From the NCBI GenBank assembly GCA_028689495.1, contig JAQTWB010000003.1, positions 27,126-91,125 of the forward strand: a stretch of 64,000 nucleotides of DNA, written 5' to 3'. Positions within the stretch are counted from its first letter, which is position 1. Each line of letters opens with the position of its first letter. A program made the translations under genes and the position numbers. Source of the stretch: a bacterium (GTDB lineage: Bacteria > Bdellovibrionota_C > UBA2361 > SZUA-149 > JAQTWB01). The notes below the pieces were generated by a model, which did not search any database, was not told where the DNA came from, and saw only the letters and a list, made by a program, of their open reading frames with translations. Positions 18,296-27,611 of the stretch are shown here, in pieces.

Positions 18296-19391
18296 TTTCT
18301 ATTCGCCTCCAGATATTAAGAATATCCCTGCCCATGACCCTGGCCCCGCACGGACGAAATCTTTTCAGCTCCAAATTGACTCCCGCAAGGCTCTCGGCGT
18401 CACCATCGCCAAGACCGACCGCATCCTTTCCGGCAATCGAAGTACAGGAAAGAATCAGCAACTCATCGACCAGGCCACGCTGCAAAAGCGACAACGCAAG
18501 CTTTGGCCCCGCTTCGGCCATGACCAATCGTATATTGCTGTTGTACAAATCATCCAGTAGCGCCACAATTGAGCATCCGTCAGCACATGCTTCAACCAGT
18601 CGCCGCTCAAAGTGTTTGACTCCATCTGCCGAGGCATCGAATGAACCATCAACGGTATAAAGCCTGACTGGTCCACGACGGGCTCCAGAAAAAATCTGCA
18701 GATTTGCCAAGTCGAGCCGATTGCCTCCTGCGGCAATCGCCACCAAAGGCTCTGGCCCCAACACCTCCGGCACTGCAATCAACGGATCGTCAACTTCGAC
18801 GGTTCGCCCACCAAGAAGCACCGCCCCCATCTGGGCCCGCAAACGCTGTACCCAGGCTTTGGCGACCGGACCACTTATACTCGAACGCTGCCCATGCTCC
18901 CGGGCCAAACAACCATCAAGCGTCAACGCCAACTTCAAAACAAGATATGGTCGCTTCTGTGAAAAACTGACCACCCAAGGATGATAAAAATTACGAGCTT
19001 CAACTGCAAGTACCCCTTCGATCACCGAAATACCTTGTTCTCGTAAAAACTCAATTCCTCCTCCAGCTTGCGGATTTGGGTCACGCATCGCAACAACCAC
19101 ACGCTTAATACCGGCTTCAGCAATGAAATGTGAACAGGGTGGTGTTTTGCCCCAGTGATTGCAGGGCTCCAGTGTGACGTATAGATCTCCGCCAGAGGCC
19201 GCCGACCCCGCGGCACGAATCGCATTCACCTCAGCATGCGCTTCGCCGAATCGCTGATGAGCTCCGCCGTACAAACGCCCGTTATTTCCGACAACAATTG
19301 CCCCGACCTGTGGGTTATGACCAACAAACGAATATCCGCCTCGAGCAAGAACGAAGGCTCGACGCATCAATGTTTCATCGTTATACCGCAT
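18288..19391 (-). CDS. ribD: Riboflavin-specific deaminase/reductase
   Basis: 367 residues from the ATG at 19391; a longer frame upstream runs through nrdR and is not supported. The N-terminal deaminase carries the zinc motif HAEVNAI and PCNHWGKTPPC. The C-terminal reductase follows from about residue 150 (VLKLALTLDGCLA). It carries out the second and third steps of riboflavin synthesis. The start overlaps the end of nrdR by 11 bases, so the two are coupled. Asn replaces the more common Ser in the PC-N/S-H segment, which is not unusual. Confidence 0.93.
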   Translation of the reverse strand: MRYNDETLMRRAFVLARGGYSFVGHNPQVGAIVVGNNGRLYGGAHQRFGEAHAEVNAIRAAGSAASGGDLYVTLEPCNHWGKTPPCSHFIAEAGIKRVVVAMRDPNPQAGGGIEFLREQGISVIEGVLAVEARNFYHPWVVSFSQKRPYLVLKLALTLDGCLAREHGQRSSISGPVAKAWVQRLRAQMGAVLLGGRTVEVDDPLIAVPEVLGPEPLVAIAAGGNRLDLANLQIFSGARRGPVRLYTVDGSFDASADGVKHFERRLVEACADGCSIVALLDDLYNSNIRLVMAEAGPKLALSLLQRGLVDELLILSCTSIAGKDAVGLGDGDAESLAGVNLELKRFRPCGARVMGRDILNIWRRIESV

Positions 19392-19989
19392 CTGGGGGAA
19401 ATTCCGGATCTGCCTCTTCGTCGTCCAGGTAAGGCTCGTCCACATACAGCTGGTCGACTTCGGTGACGTCAGCATCGTCTTCAACCGCCGCCACTGCATA
19501 AAGCTGCTTGCGCATTGCGTCGGCTGACAAACGCGAAGAGTTGGTCATAAGGACTCGCAAAGCATCAATGAATTCACTGACGTCAGAAAATTCACGATAG
19601 ACAGAAGCAAAACGAACATAAGCCACCTGGTCAAGCTCTCGCAGGCGCTCAATTACCAATTCCCCAATACATCCACTGGAAACTTCCTTGTCTCCGGTAT
19701 CAAGCAACTTCATTTCAACATCGCGTACAAGATCTTCCATCTGCAAAACGCTGACCGGACGTTTCTCACAGGCTCGTTTCAGTCCGCTAAGCACCTTATA
19801 ACGATCAAAAGACTCCCGCTGTCCGCCCTTCTTGATAACCATCGGCAGAGAATCTTCCAAACGCTCAAATGTCGTGAAGCGATACTGACACCCCTCACAG
19901 ATACGCCGCCTGCGCACCGAACGACCCTCAAGCCCTTCGCGGGAATCAACAACTCTTGTTTTCTGTGATTCGCATTTAGGACAACGCAT
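19381..19989 (-). CDS. nrdR: Transcriptional repressor NrdR, extended tail
   Basis: 202 residues from the ATG at 19989 (AAGGA 8 bases before). NrdR binds ATP/dATP and represses ribonucleotide reductase genes. The zinc ribbon MRCPKCESQKTRVVDSRE with C-x2-C and RRRICEGCQYRFTTFE is at the N-terminus; the ATP-cone follows to about residue 145. The family norm is 150-160; here about 45 extra residues, strongly acidic near the end (DEPYLDDEEADPEFPPD), follow the cone. nrdR commonly precedes ribD, as here. Confidence 0.93.
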   Translation of the reverse strand: MRCPKCESQKTRVVDSREGLEGRSVRRRRICEGCQYRFTTFERLEDSLPMVIKKGGQRESFDRYKVLSGLKRACEKRPVSVLQMEDLVRDVEMKLLDTGDKEVSSGCIGELVIERLRELDQVAYVRFASVYREFSDVSEFIDALRVLMTNSSRLSADAMRKQLYAVAAVEDDADVTEVDQLYVDEPYLDDEEADPEFPPDAV

Positions 19990-20067
19990 CAAAATTTCCT
20001 TGAGGTTATCTTTAGCCAGCAAGATTAGCGGCCCGGAAGATCCCGGGCCACTCTGACCAAATTACTC

Positions 20068-21345
20068 TTACCCTTCAGCCGACCAGTATGTTCCAGCCTT
20101 GTGCCGATATAGCGGGTAGCGGCTACACAAACTACGGACATCCGCCCGAGCCGCAGCAAGAGCTGCTTCATTATCATGGTTAGTTATAGCTCTGACAATT
20201 ACGTCAGCAACAATATCCATATCAGAGACCGTAAAACCACGCGAAGTAATTGCCGGCGTCCCGATTCGCACACCACTGGTTCGTGCTGGCGGCTGAGGAT
20301 CATCAGGAATGGTATTCTTGTTCACCGTGATCCCCGCCTTGCCCAATGCATCCTCAGCGATATCGCCTGTGATCCCCTGACTGCGCAAATCAATAATCAT
20401 CACGTGAGAATCTGTTCCACCGGAAACAATATCGAAACCTCTCTTCTGAAGACCTGCGGCAAGCGCACGAGCGTTATCAATAATTGAAGCCGCATATTCT
20501 TTGAATTCAGGTTGCAAGGCTTCGCGAAATGCCACAGCCTTTGCAGCGATCTGATGCATCAGCGGTCCGCCCTGAATACCTGGAAAAACTATCTTGCTGA
20601 TTTTCTTCATCGGGGCAGTGCGACCAATAATCAATCCACCGCGAGGACCACGCAAAGTCTTGTGAGTCGTTGTTGTTACAACATCTGCGTAATCAATCGG
20701 TGACTTGTAAACTCCACCGACAATCAGTCCCGCGTAGTGAGAGACATCAGCCATCAGATAGGCACCAGCTGCATCGGCCGCCTTGCGGAAGCCTTCAAAA
20801 TCAATCTGTCGTGAATACGCTGTCGCACCGCAGATAATCATCTTCGGTTTATGTTCTTTCGCCAAAGCAACAATCTGATCTGTGTCATAAAGCTGTGTCT
20901 GCGGGTCAACACCATAACCGACAATGTTATAAAATTTACCCGAGAAGTTAACCTTGCTGCCGTGGGTTAAATGGCCGCCATGATCCAGCTTTGGTCCCAT
21001 CACCGTGTCGCCAGGCTGCAGTAAGCCAAAATACACTGCCATGTTAGCATTGGAGCCAGAGTGCGGCTGAACATTGGCGACTTCTCCGCCAAACAGCTGC
21101 AAAGCTCGGTCACAGGCCAACTTTTCAATTTCATCGTAATATTCGCAGCCGCCATAATAGCGGCGCCCTGGATAGCCCTCACAATACTTGTCAGTGAGGA
21201 TACTGCCTGCAGCCTCCAAAACGGCTTCGCTGACAATATTTTCCGAAGGAATCAGTTCCAGAGAATATTCCTTTCTCTCAATCTCCTGTTCGATGAGCTT
21301 GGCAATTTCTGGATCTGCTTCTCGCAATGGTTTTGTTGAAATCAC
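20068..21345 (-). CDS. glyA: Serine hydroxymethyltransferase
   Basis: 425 residues from a GTG at 21345, chosen because AGGAG stands 8 bases upstream; a longer frame adds 11 residues without support. It converts serine and tetrahydrofolate to glycine and methylene-tetrahydrofolate, working with the gcv/folD operon. The PLP lysine is K229 in [23 protein letters not shown] near residue 35 and PHSGSNAN near 95 are conserved. A spaced gap downstream of acpP, with a terminator, suggests it has its own promoter. Confidence 0.95.
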   Translation of the reverse strand: MISTKPLREADPEIAKLIEQEIERKEYSLELIPSENIVSEAVLEAAGSILTDKYCEGYPGRRYYGGCEYYDEIEKLACDRALQLFGGEVANVQPHSGSNANMAVYFGLLQPGDTVMGPKLDHGGHLTHGSKVNFSGKFYNIVGYGVDPQTQLYDTDQIVALAKEHKPKMIICGATAYSRQIDFEGFRKAADAAGAYLMADVSHYAGLIVGGVYKSPIDYADVVTTTTHKTLRGPRGGLIIGRTAPMKKISKIVFPGIQGGPLMHQIAAKAVAFREALQPEFKEYAASIIDNARALAAGLQKRGFDIVSGGTDSHVMIIDLRSQGITGDIAEDALGKAGITVNKNTIPDDPQPPARTSGVRIGTPAITSRGFTVSDMDIVADVIVRAITNHDNEAALAAARADVRSLCSRYPLYRHKAGTYWSAEG

Positions 21346-21550
21346 TTTATTTTCTCCTGAGAAGGTCGGTAGCGACAAATACTTTTAACCGATTGTCACA
21401 AGGTATGCCCGAACGGGCGTCTTTCTGGCGCGCATACTAACTTGGAAATCGCCAGAAAGCCACGATTGAAAGGCGTTCCACCCGTGAATTCAAGGGTGCA
21501 ATGTCCGTTACCCATGAAATTTTGCGGCTGAGATGCTCTTGTGCCGGAAA
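21346..21550. other. Intergenic region between acpP terminator and glyA
   Basis: Contains the 43-bp repeat at 21461-21503 and presumably the glyA promoter. An open minus-strand frame of 82 codons crosses both the repeat and the acpP terminator and is not credible. Confidence 0.5.
21461..21503 (+). repeat. 43-bp dispersed repeat, copy 1
   Basis: About three quarters of its bases match the sequence at 47161-47203 with no gaps; the most conserved part is CACCCGYGAATT followed by GTGCAAYG. Both copies are intergenic. Confidence 0.5.
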
Positions 21551-21551
21551 G

Positions 21552-21588
21552 AAAAAAACCCCGGAAAGCTCTTGGCCTGCCAGGGTTT
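21552..21588 (-). terminator. Intrinsic terminator after acpP
   Basis: On the minus strand AAACCCTGG pairs with CCGGGGTTT (one wobble) and is followed by a further run of T. A second small hairpin, GTGCGGC/GCCGCAC (21628-21644), sits just past the acpP stop. Confidence 0.7.
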
Positions 21589-21650
21589 CCAGGAACCATG
21601 GGGGGAATCACTTCACCCCATTTTATCGTGCGGCTATGCCGCACAGGAAA

Positions 21651-21893
21651 TCAGGAAACGTTTTCCGCAATGTAGTTGATTGCAGCGCCTACTGTCTGAA
21701 TCTTTTCTGCATCTTCATCAGAAATTTCGATGTCATACTCTTCTTCAAGAGCCATAATCAGCTCAACGATATCGAGAGAGTCAGCTCCCAGGTCGTCAAT
21801 AAAAGAAGCTTCTTCTGTAACGTCTTCTGCCGCTACGCCGAGTTGTTCGATGATGATGCCCTTAACCTTTTCTACGGTTTCTGCATTGGCCAT
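21651..21893 (-). CDS. acpP: Acyl carrier protein
   Basis: 80 residues, acidic, four-helix fold. It carries growing acyl chains in fatty acid synthesis. The phosphopantetheine site is S39 in [19 protein letters not shown] strong GGAGG lies before the ATG. The 287 bases up to fabG hold leader hairpins on the minus strand (TGTGAT/ATCACA arms near 21945-21995 and ACTCC/GGAGT near 22010-22025), which suggests a separate promoter and a long leader. No fabF follows it, unlike many related clusters. Confidence 0.95.
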   Translation of the reverse strand: MANAETVEKVKGIIIEQLGVAAEDVTEEASFIDDLGADSLDIVELIMALEEEYDIEISDEDAEKIQTVGAAINYIAENVS

Positions 21894-22180
21894 CCTGATA
21901 ATCCTCCAATTACACTATTACACTAAAATCTTTACTGAGTTCTCTGTGATCGCGACTGACAGCTTCCCGCGACCTGATCACAACCGGGCAGCAGGGCGGA
22001 ACAATCACCAACTCCCTAAGGAGTCAGGTATCACCAGGCGAAAGCAATTCGCGAGTCATCACAATAACAATCACGGTAGATTGTCAATAGGATAACCAGC
22101 ATATTGCACGAAACTTCCGCTCATTCCGGCTATTTCCATCACATAAAACAAGGTGAATTACAAAATACCCCACCCTAGCC

Positions 22181-22936
22181 CTACATCGCCATGCCGCCAT
22201 TCACGCCAACAATCTGCCCCGTCATATAACGGGCATATGGGGAAGCAAGAAAAAGCACAACCCCGGCAATATCTTCAGGCTGACCAAGGCGACCAAGTGG
22301 CACCTTTTCCAACAGGGACCGGGTAGCGTCCTCACCCATTCCGGAAGTCATGTCAGTGGTAATATAACCCGGGGTCACAGCATTTACCGTCACTCCACGA
22401 CTGCCGAGCTCGCGGGCCAAACTTTTTGTCAGGCCAAAAAGCCCGGACTTTGAAGCCGAATAAGCCACCTGTCCAGCATTCCCCGTCTCACCAATGACCG
22501 AACTGATATTGATGATTGCCCCACTGCGCTGCTTCATCATCTGCCGCGACACAGCCTTGCTGCAATAAAAGACTCCTGACAGGTTGATATCAATTGTTCT
22601 CTTCCAGTCGTCAACTTTGGTTCGCGCCAGCAGGCCATCAATTGCCACTCCTGCGTTATTGACCAGCACATCAAGTCGGCCATGACGGGCGACTATCCCC
22701 TTGATGCCTTCGTCCACCGCATCAGGATCAGAGACATCAAAACAAAGGGCTTCGGCACTACCTCCGCGGCCAATAATCTCACTGACAAGAGCTTCCGACG
22801 CCGCTGCACTGCGCGAGTAATTAACAACCACATGAGCACCGGAAGCAGCGAACTGCGCGCAAATTGCACTGCCGATTCCACGACCACCGCCCGTAACGAG
22901 CACTACCTGTTCAGACAAGGAAAATTCCAGCGACAT
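22181..22936 (-). CDS. fabG: 3-oxoacyl-ACP reductase
   Basis: 251 residues, short-chain dehydrogenase family. It reduces 3-oxoacyl-ACP with NADPH. The nucleotide motif GGGRGIG is at residues 16-22, NNAG near 90, the catalytic Ser in NISSVIGETGNAG near 145, and YSASKSG near 160. The C-terminal VGVNGGMAM is typical. It lies between plsX and acpP, the normal position, but fabH and fabD, usually between plsX and fabG, are absent. Confidence 0.93.
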   Translation of the reverse strand: MSLEFSLSEQVVLVTGGGRGIGSAICAQFAASGAHVVVNYSRSAAASEALVSEIIGRGGSAEALCFDVSDPDAVDEGIKGIVARHGRLDVLVNNAGVAIDGLLARTKVDDWKRTIDINLSGVFYCSKAVSRQMMKQRSGAIINISSVIGETGNAGQVAYSASKSGLFGLTKSLARELGSRGVTVNAVTPGYITTDMTSGMGEDATRSLLEKVPLGRLGQPEDIAGVVLFLASPYARYMTGQIVGVNGGMAM

Positions 22937-23019
22937 CCATCCCCCATTTAGTTGTTATAGCGATTGAAAATAACGAGAAACTGCATAGTGACGGCTCAAG
23001 CCTATTCCGACAAACATTG

Positions 23020-24138
23020 TCAGGCGCCGTTACCCCCGACAAGAAGAGAAACCTCCGAGCCTTCCTCAACCGATTCTTCAAGCCGACAGATCTCCGAAGA
23101 AATCTTCGTCGTCATCCCCTTGTCGATGAAATTTTTTGCGGCGGCGATCGCGCTCTTCACCGAACGGGCCCCGGATGCGCCATGCAGCACAACCGCAAGA
23201 TTCCTTAGCCCCAGAAGCGGCGCTCCGCCGTGTGCGGTATGATCGAACTTCTCGCGAAAGACCTTGCGGAACACGTCTCGTGAAAGCCCCATACCAATCT
23301 GATTTATCACCCCCTGGGTGGCTTCAAGACGAAGCTGGTCGGCAATCAGACGAACACAGCCTTCGAGAGACTTGAGAACAATATTGCCAATAAATCCGTC
23401 ACAAACAATCACATCCACCTTGTCACTGGCGATATCGCGGCCCTCGACAAACCCGCAATAATTGATCATCGACATACTACCCATCTCAACAGCGGCAGCA
23501 CGAATCACATCGTTACCTTTGACAGGCTCAGTGCCATTAGAAAGTAAGCCGACCCGCGGTTTTTCAACGCCAAAAAGAGTTGTGTAATAAATCGACCCCA
23601 TCACAGCAAACTGTGTCAAGTTGTGGGCATGGCTGTCGACATTGGCACCAATATCAAGAAGAACATTTGGATTTCCGTCACCAACAACGGGAATGATTGA
23701 AGCAATCGCCGGCCGCTCTATCCCGGGAAGAAAACCATAAATCACACGCCCGGCCGCCATCATCGCCCCGGTATTCCCGGTGCTGATCATGGCCGAAGCA
23801 CGACCTTCTTTGACCAGACGAAATGCCTTGCACATACTGGCATCGGGTTTGCGCCGCACGGCACGAGCCGGCGATTCATCCATGCCGATAAACTCAGCGG
23901 AATGAACGATATCAAGCCCAAGTGACTGGGCTCCAAGTGATGATATAACTGATTTTAATTCGTCTTCGGGACCGACGAGAACAGACTTGATTCCAAAATC
24001 TTTACAGGCCTGGACAGCGCCTTCAATGATTGGCCCATGTCCGTGATCCCCTCCAAGGGTATCAACGGCAATTCTGCAGTCACCCTCCCCCTTTACTGTC
24101 ATAGTTGAGGATGGTTGTGTGCTGCTTGCCTGTGTCAT
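23020..24138 (-). CDS. plsX: Phosphate acyltransferase PlsX
   Basis: 372 residues from the ATG at 24138; neither this nor an upstream TTG at 24189 nor a later ATG has a good Shine-Dalgarno sequence, so the start is open. PlsX makes acyl-phosphate from acyl-ACP for phospholipid synthesis. Motifs include AVDTLGGDHGHGPIIEG near the N-terminus (family normally has MGGD; here LGGD), STGNTGAMMAAG, and VVCDGFIGNI-like VIVCDGFIGN. It follows rpmF directly, as in many bacteria. The C-terminus is about 25 residues longer than the usual end. Confidence 0.92.
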   Translation of the reverse strand: MTQASSTQPSSTMTVKGEGDCRIAVDTLGGDHGHGPIIEGAVQACKDFGIKSVLVGPEDELKSVISSLGAQSLGLDIVHSAEFIGMDESPARAVRRKPDASMCKAFRLVKEGRASAMISTGNTGAMMAAGRVIYGFLPGIERPAIASIIPVVGDGNPNVLLDIGANVDSHAHNLTQFAVMGSIYYTTLFGVEKPRVGLLSNGTEPVKGNDVIRAAAVEMGSMSMINYCGFVEGRDIASDKVDVIVCDGFIGNIVLKSLEGCVRLIADQLRLEATQGVINQIGMGLSRDVFRKVFREKFDHTAHGGAPLLGLRNLAVVLHGASGARSVKSAIAAAKNFIDKGMTTKISSEICRLEESVEEGSEVSLLVGGNGA

Positions 24139-24201
24139 TTGTCTTGTGTCATTCCCTGCATGTGAGTGAAGTAGTGGAACACCTACCAATAGGCTACTAC
24201 T

Positions 24202-24393
24202 TCACGCCTCCGCTTCGCCCTGAGCGCCGAGATACTGCTTCCCGCGGTACTGCCCACAATTCAGGCAAATCGAGTGAGGCCGAACAGTCTCACCACAATT
24301 CGGACAAGTAGGTGCATGAGAAGGAGCAAGTGAATGATGGGCTCTTCTCATGTTTCTTTTTGATTTTGAGGTCTTTCTCTTTGGCGCCTGCAT
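24202..24393 (-). CDS. rpmF: Large ribosomal subunit protein bL32
   Basis: 63 residues. N-terminal basic segment APKRKTSKSKRNMRRAH is characteristic; a four-cysteine zinc ribbon follows (CPNCGETVRPHSICLNCG). GGAG lies 8 bases before the ATG. It sits between yceD and plsX, the classical order. The zinc-binding (C+) form is encoded; a C- paralogue is not in the window. Confidence 0.95.
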   Translation of the reverse strand: MQAPKRKTSKSKRNMRRAHHSLAPSHAPTCPNCGETVRPHSICLNCGQYRGKQYLGAQGEAEA

Positions 24394-24648
24394 CTTCTTC
24401 TCTCCAGAAGGCTTAATCTCAGCTTCAGATTACCTGAAGCGATGTATCCGTTTTTATCACAAGCCCGCCATATAACTTCGGACATAATCCGATCGATTAC
24501 CTGATCGAAACTCGTTACTTCAATTTGAAATCAATTTGAAATTCACCCCACAGCGACCAACAAGTAACCACTGCGGGCAGCTGCTCTTAAACGATCTGCG
24601 GGACAAACTCAAGCCGTGGCCATGAAAAGTCCGCCACGGAGGTCCGCA

Positions 24649-25218
24649 TCAATGAATCTTCATCTGCTGCAATATGCGAAAAGGAAAACGTCCGTCACTG
24701 CTACTATCAACCTCATCCGGATCTCCAGACAGTGAAAGCTCACACTCCGGCAAGCCAACATCTTCACAAGTAAGGGTAAAAGGCACTGAAAGCATTACAA
24801 TTTCCTCAACTGTCTGAGAAGTGTCCACTGAATCCCCTTCGTAATATGACAGTGCGACATCGTCACATTCCACGTCCCCACGGCGTGAGCCATCAGCCCT
24901 GTGCGGCTTATACACCATATCTATCGGAATTGAGTAAAGACGATTAATATCCTTCAGGCATCGGGAGCAGCTGGTGCTCAGTTCAAAATTAATCCGGCCT
25001 TTAAGCACAACTGTCGTCCCTTCGGCATAAATCTTCAGATGCGCCTCAGCTCCAATCGGAAAAGAGAACTGCTGTCCGGCTACAGTGGGAACAGCCTTAC
25101 CCTGCTCACCAGCGAGTGTGGTCCAAGGCGCATTCGCCCTCTCACTCAAGCGATCCTCAGCCAAAGTCAGATGGAAGTCGAGACCATCAACCGGAATGTT
25201 ACCAACGCGAATAATCAT
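24649..25218 (-). CDS. yceD: YceD/DUF177 family protein
   Basis: 189 residues from the ATG at 25218 (AGAGA 8 bases before). The family is linked to 23S rRNA accumulation and ribosome assembly and is nearly always next to rpmF, as here. The paired-cysteine core STSCSRCLKDI (about residue 92) and a later TLTCEDVGLPEC are visible. Its middle is acidic. The role is inferred from family and position. The 255 bases between it and rpmF contain a small GCTTCAG/CTGAAGC hairpin and no gene. Confidence 0.88.
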   Translation of the reverse strand: MIIRVGNIPVDGLDFHLTLAEDRLSERANAPWTTLAGEQGKAVPTVAGQQFSFPIGAEAHLKIYAEGTTVVLKGRINFELSTSCSRCLKDINRLYSIPIDMVYKPHRADGSRRGDVECDDVALSYYEGDSVDTSQTVEEIVMLSVPFTLTCEDVGLPECELSLSGDPDEVDSSSDGRFPFRILQQMKIH

Positions 25219-25644
25219 CAACAATTCTCTCGTGGAAAACAAGTTGAACATCGCAGCCGCAAACCTTTGCCGCCGCCCAACCGAAATTTCAGCAGCGGTC
25301 TACTATCAGGAAATTTCGCTCTATTCCAGTGCAGCGAAAATAAATCCTAGCCTGGTCGTATGGTCGCTGCTCTGAAGCTCCAAATATACTGCTGGAGATT
25401 AAGGTGTTCTGGATAGGGAGGATTAAAGTGCGAGCAATACATAGACCCTTCCCACTGCAACTGATTCACCCCGGCAATCGATACTGAAGCAGCATCAAGC
25501 CTTGCCAGCCGGCTGGGCTGATTGTAGGGTGGCGACCTCCATTCTTGAAACAGTGGCCGCAGCCGCGTTTGATGAGCTGCAACAAGACGCAAATAAGATG
25601 TTAAATTGGGCTGAATTGCCTTCGTATTAGTTTAGAGAGGATTT
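25219..25644. other. Divergent intergenic region yceD/ssb
   Basis: Holds promoters for both directions, not located with confidence. A 19-codon frame from a GTG at 25428 has an excellent GGGAGG 7 bases upstream and ends at 25487; it could be a leader peptide of the ssb transcript, but 19 codons cannot be supported by composition. Confidence 0.4.
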
Positions 25645-26109
25645 ATGGCAATAAACAAAGTATTTCTCCTCGGCAATCTCGGTGCCGACCCCGAACTGCG
25701 CTACACAACTGGTCAGAACGCGGTCTGTCAATTGCGCATTGCAACAACTGAAAAAAGAAAAGGTGCCGACGGCAACTGGTCCGATCACACTGAATGGCAC
25801 CAGGTTGTTGTCTGGGGCAAACAGGCAGAAAACTGCAAGCAATACCTCGCCAAGGGTCGTCAGGCATTTATTGAAGGCCGATTACAAACAAGAAAGTGGC
25901 AGGACAAAGAAGGCAACAACCGTTACTCAACTGAAATCGTTGCCAGCAACGTGCAGTTTGTCGGTGGCCGCGGCGAATCTTCGTCACAAGGTAGTTACCA
26001 GGGCAACAACTCCATGCCTGACTTTGGCGGCGACACAATGGACGACCCATTTGCCTCAGTTAAGCCGGCAGAATCCATATCCCTGGACGACGACGATATC
26101 CCGTTCTGA
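25645..26109 (+). CDS. ssb: Single-stranded DNA-binding protein
   Basis: 154 residues. Binds single-stranded DNA in replication, repair and recombination. The OB-fold occupies about residues 1-110 (INKVFLLGNLGADPELRYT, HQVVVWGKQAENCKQYL, FIEGRLQTRKWQDKEGNN). A flexible Gly/Ser/Gln linker leads to the acidic tip DDDDIPF, which recruits partner proteins. GAGAGGA precedes the ATG. Length is typical. The isoaspartyl peptidase gene follows 26 bases later. Confidence 0.96.
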   Translation: MAINKVFLLGNLGADPELRYTTGQNAVCQLRIATTEKRKGADGNWSDHTEWHQVVVWGKQAENCKQYLAKGRQAFIEGRLQTRKWQDKEGNNRYSTEIVASNVQFVGGRGESSSQGSYQGNNSMPDFGGDTMDDPFASVKPAESISLDDDDIPF

Positions 26110-26135
26110 GCAACCAGAAACTAATACGGCAACAG

Positions 26136-27047
26136 ATGTCGGCAATTATTATTCACGGCGGCGCCGGCAACTGGCGAGAATCTCAACTTGCTGCGGCGCG
26201 CCGGGCGTTGCCAATCATCCTCCAAAGCTGCTGGACGATCCTGCAAAACGGCGCCTCTGCGGTTGACGTTGTTGTTGAAGCAGTCCGGCAGCTGGAAGAT
26301 GCAACCTGTTTTAATGCCGGACACGGCAGCGTAGAAAATGACGAGCAGCAACCAGAGATGGATGCGATAGTCATCAACGGTCAGGACATCAGCTTTGGCG
26401 CAGTAGCCGGATTGTCGCGTATCGGCAACCCTGTGCTCCTTGCCAATACCGTAAGAACTTCTTCCCCGCATAGCTTCCTGATTGCCGCTGGAGCCGAGCG
26501 TTTTGCCATGGAACAAGGGTTTAACCTTTGTTCGCCAGAGGCACTACTCACCCCACAACAAAATGCGCTATCTACTCCAGCCTCCGAAACAGAAAAACCA
26601 GAAACAGAAAAGCCTGACACAGAAAAATATGGCGTCTCCGATACCGTCGGCGCCTGCGTCCTCGACAACTTGGGAAATTTCGCGTCAGCCCTTTCAACCG
26701 GAGGCACCAGAGGTAAGAAAAAAGGACGGGTTGGCGACGTACCAGTCATCGGCTCCGGCGCCTATGCCTCGAACAAGCTCGGAGCAGTAGCTGCCACCGG
26801 CCGCGGCGAAGATATTATGCGATCGATTCTCGCCTATTCGGTCGCCCTGACACTTCCTGGCACGATATCAACAGAACAAGCCTGCCAGCAAGGCATCGAG
26901 CAGCTTGAAAATATCTGCGGCAAAAGTGAAATCGGACTTATCTGCCTGAATATCAAAGGGAATATCGGCTGGCACTTTAACACCAAGGCCATGCCCGGGG
27001 GACATATCTCCAGCTCTTCCCCTGCCCCTTCCATCTTTGGCTGTTGA
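26136..27047 (+). CDS. Isoaspartyl peptidase / plant-type L-asparaginase
   Basis: 303 residues, Ntn-hydrolase family. It hydrolyses isoaspartyl dipeptides and asparagine after autocleavage. The nucleophile is T170 in VSDTVGACVLD; in relatives the equivalent is H-D/G-T-I/V-G-A. STGGTRGKKKGRVGDVPVIG is the substrate loop. N-terminal IIIHGGAG is diagnostic. An inserted acidic repeat (ETEKPETEKPDTEK, residues 151-164) lies just before the cleavage site, in the linker that is normally lost or disordered. No signal peptide. The Shine-Dalgarno sequence is weak; probably cotranscribed with ssb. Confidence 0.88.
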   Translation: MSAIIIHGGAGNWRESQLAAARRALPIILQSCWTILQNGASAVDVVVEAVRQLEDATCFNAGHGSVENDEQQPEMDAIVINGQDISFGAVAGLSRIGNPVLLANTVRTSSPHSFLIAAGAERFAMEQGFNLCSPEALLTPQQNALSTPASETEKPETEKPDTEKYGVSDTVGACVLDNLGNFASALSTGGTRGKKKGRVGDVPVIGSGAYASNKLGAVAATGRGEDIMRSILAYSVALTLPGTISTEQACQQGIEQLENICGKSEIGLICLNIKGNIGWHFNTKAMPGGHISSSSPAPSIFGC

Positions 27048-27611
27048 TATCTTTGACGGCTGATTATCTTCAACTACGAACTATTCCACCCAGGCTCAGC
27101 TGCCCCGGTAAATTTCCGACCTTGCAAATAATATAATTCTGGTCTAAGGTGCCGCGCCATTAGCCCTGTAAACAGTCTCATACAGTCTGCATGTAGCGAA
27201 GAAGCACCAGCTTCACTCGTTCCTGCTTTTGGTTAACCCTAACTCAGTAGATGCGGCATTTTTGCATTCTACACGCTGGAAGTAATCCAGTGCGAAGTGA
27301 CGGCCGAGACAGTTGCTCATGGAAAATTGCTGGCAAAATATCCAGCATGATTTACTCCGGACAAACTGACCGGCGCACATCAGGGTTGAACTTAGGTAAT
27401 AAACGCACTTGAAATCTTCTGATCCGCAATCAGGCGAGTCAGCCACAAGTAAGTGCGTGCGAACAATCGCAACAGGAAGGCATGCCAGGCTCTGGTCCAA
27501 TGTCCGTTTGCCCATGGAGTTCACCCAACAGTGTCTCCAAGCAACACGAAACAGATAACACCAGATCTCGACACCATCCCGCTACATCAATAGAACGTGG
27601 AGACCACTACT
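27048..27611. other. Long intergenic region/leader before the DEAD-box gene
   Basis: About 560 bases without a supported gene. GTGTCTCC near 27531 and GGAGAC near 27599 could pair and enclose the start region. Cold-inducible helicase genes often have long structured leaders; this is a possibility only. No intrinsic terminator is evident after the isoaspartyl peptidase gene. Confidence 0.4.

Noticed and set aside
21396..21644. 82-codon minus-strand frame between glyA and acpP
   Set aside because: It runs through a terminator and a dispersed repeat and has no ribosome-binding site.
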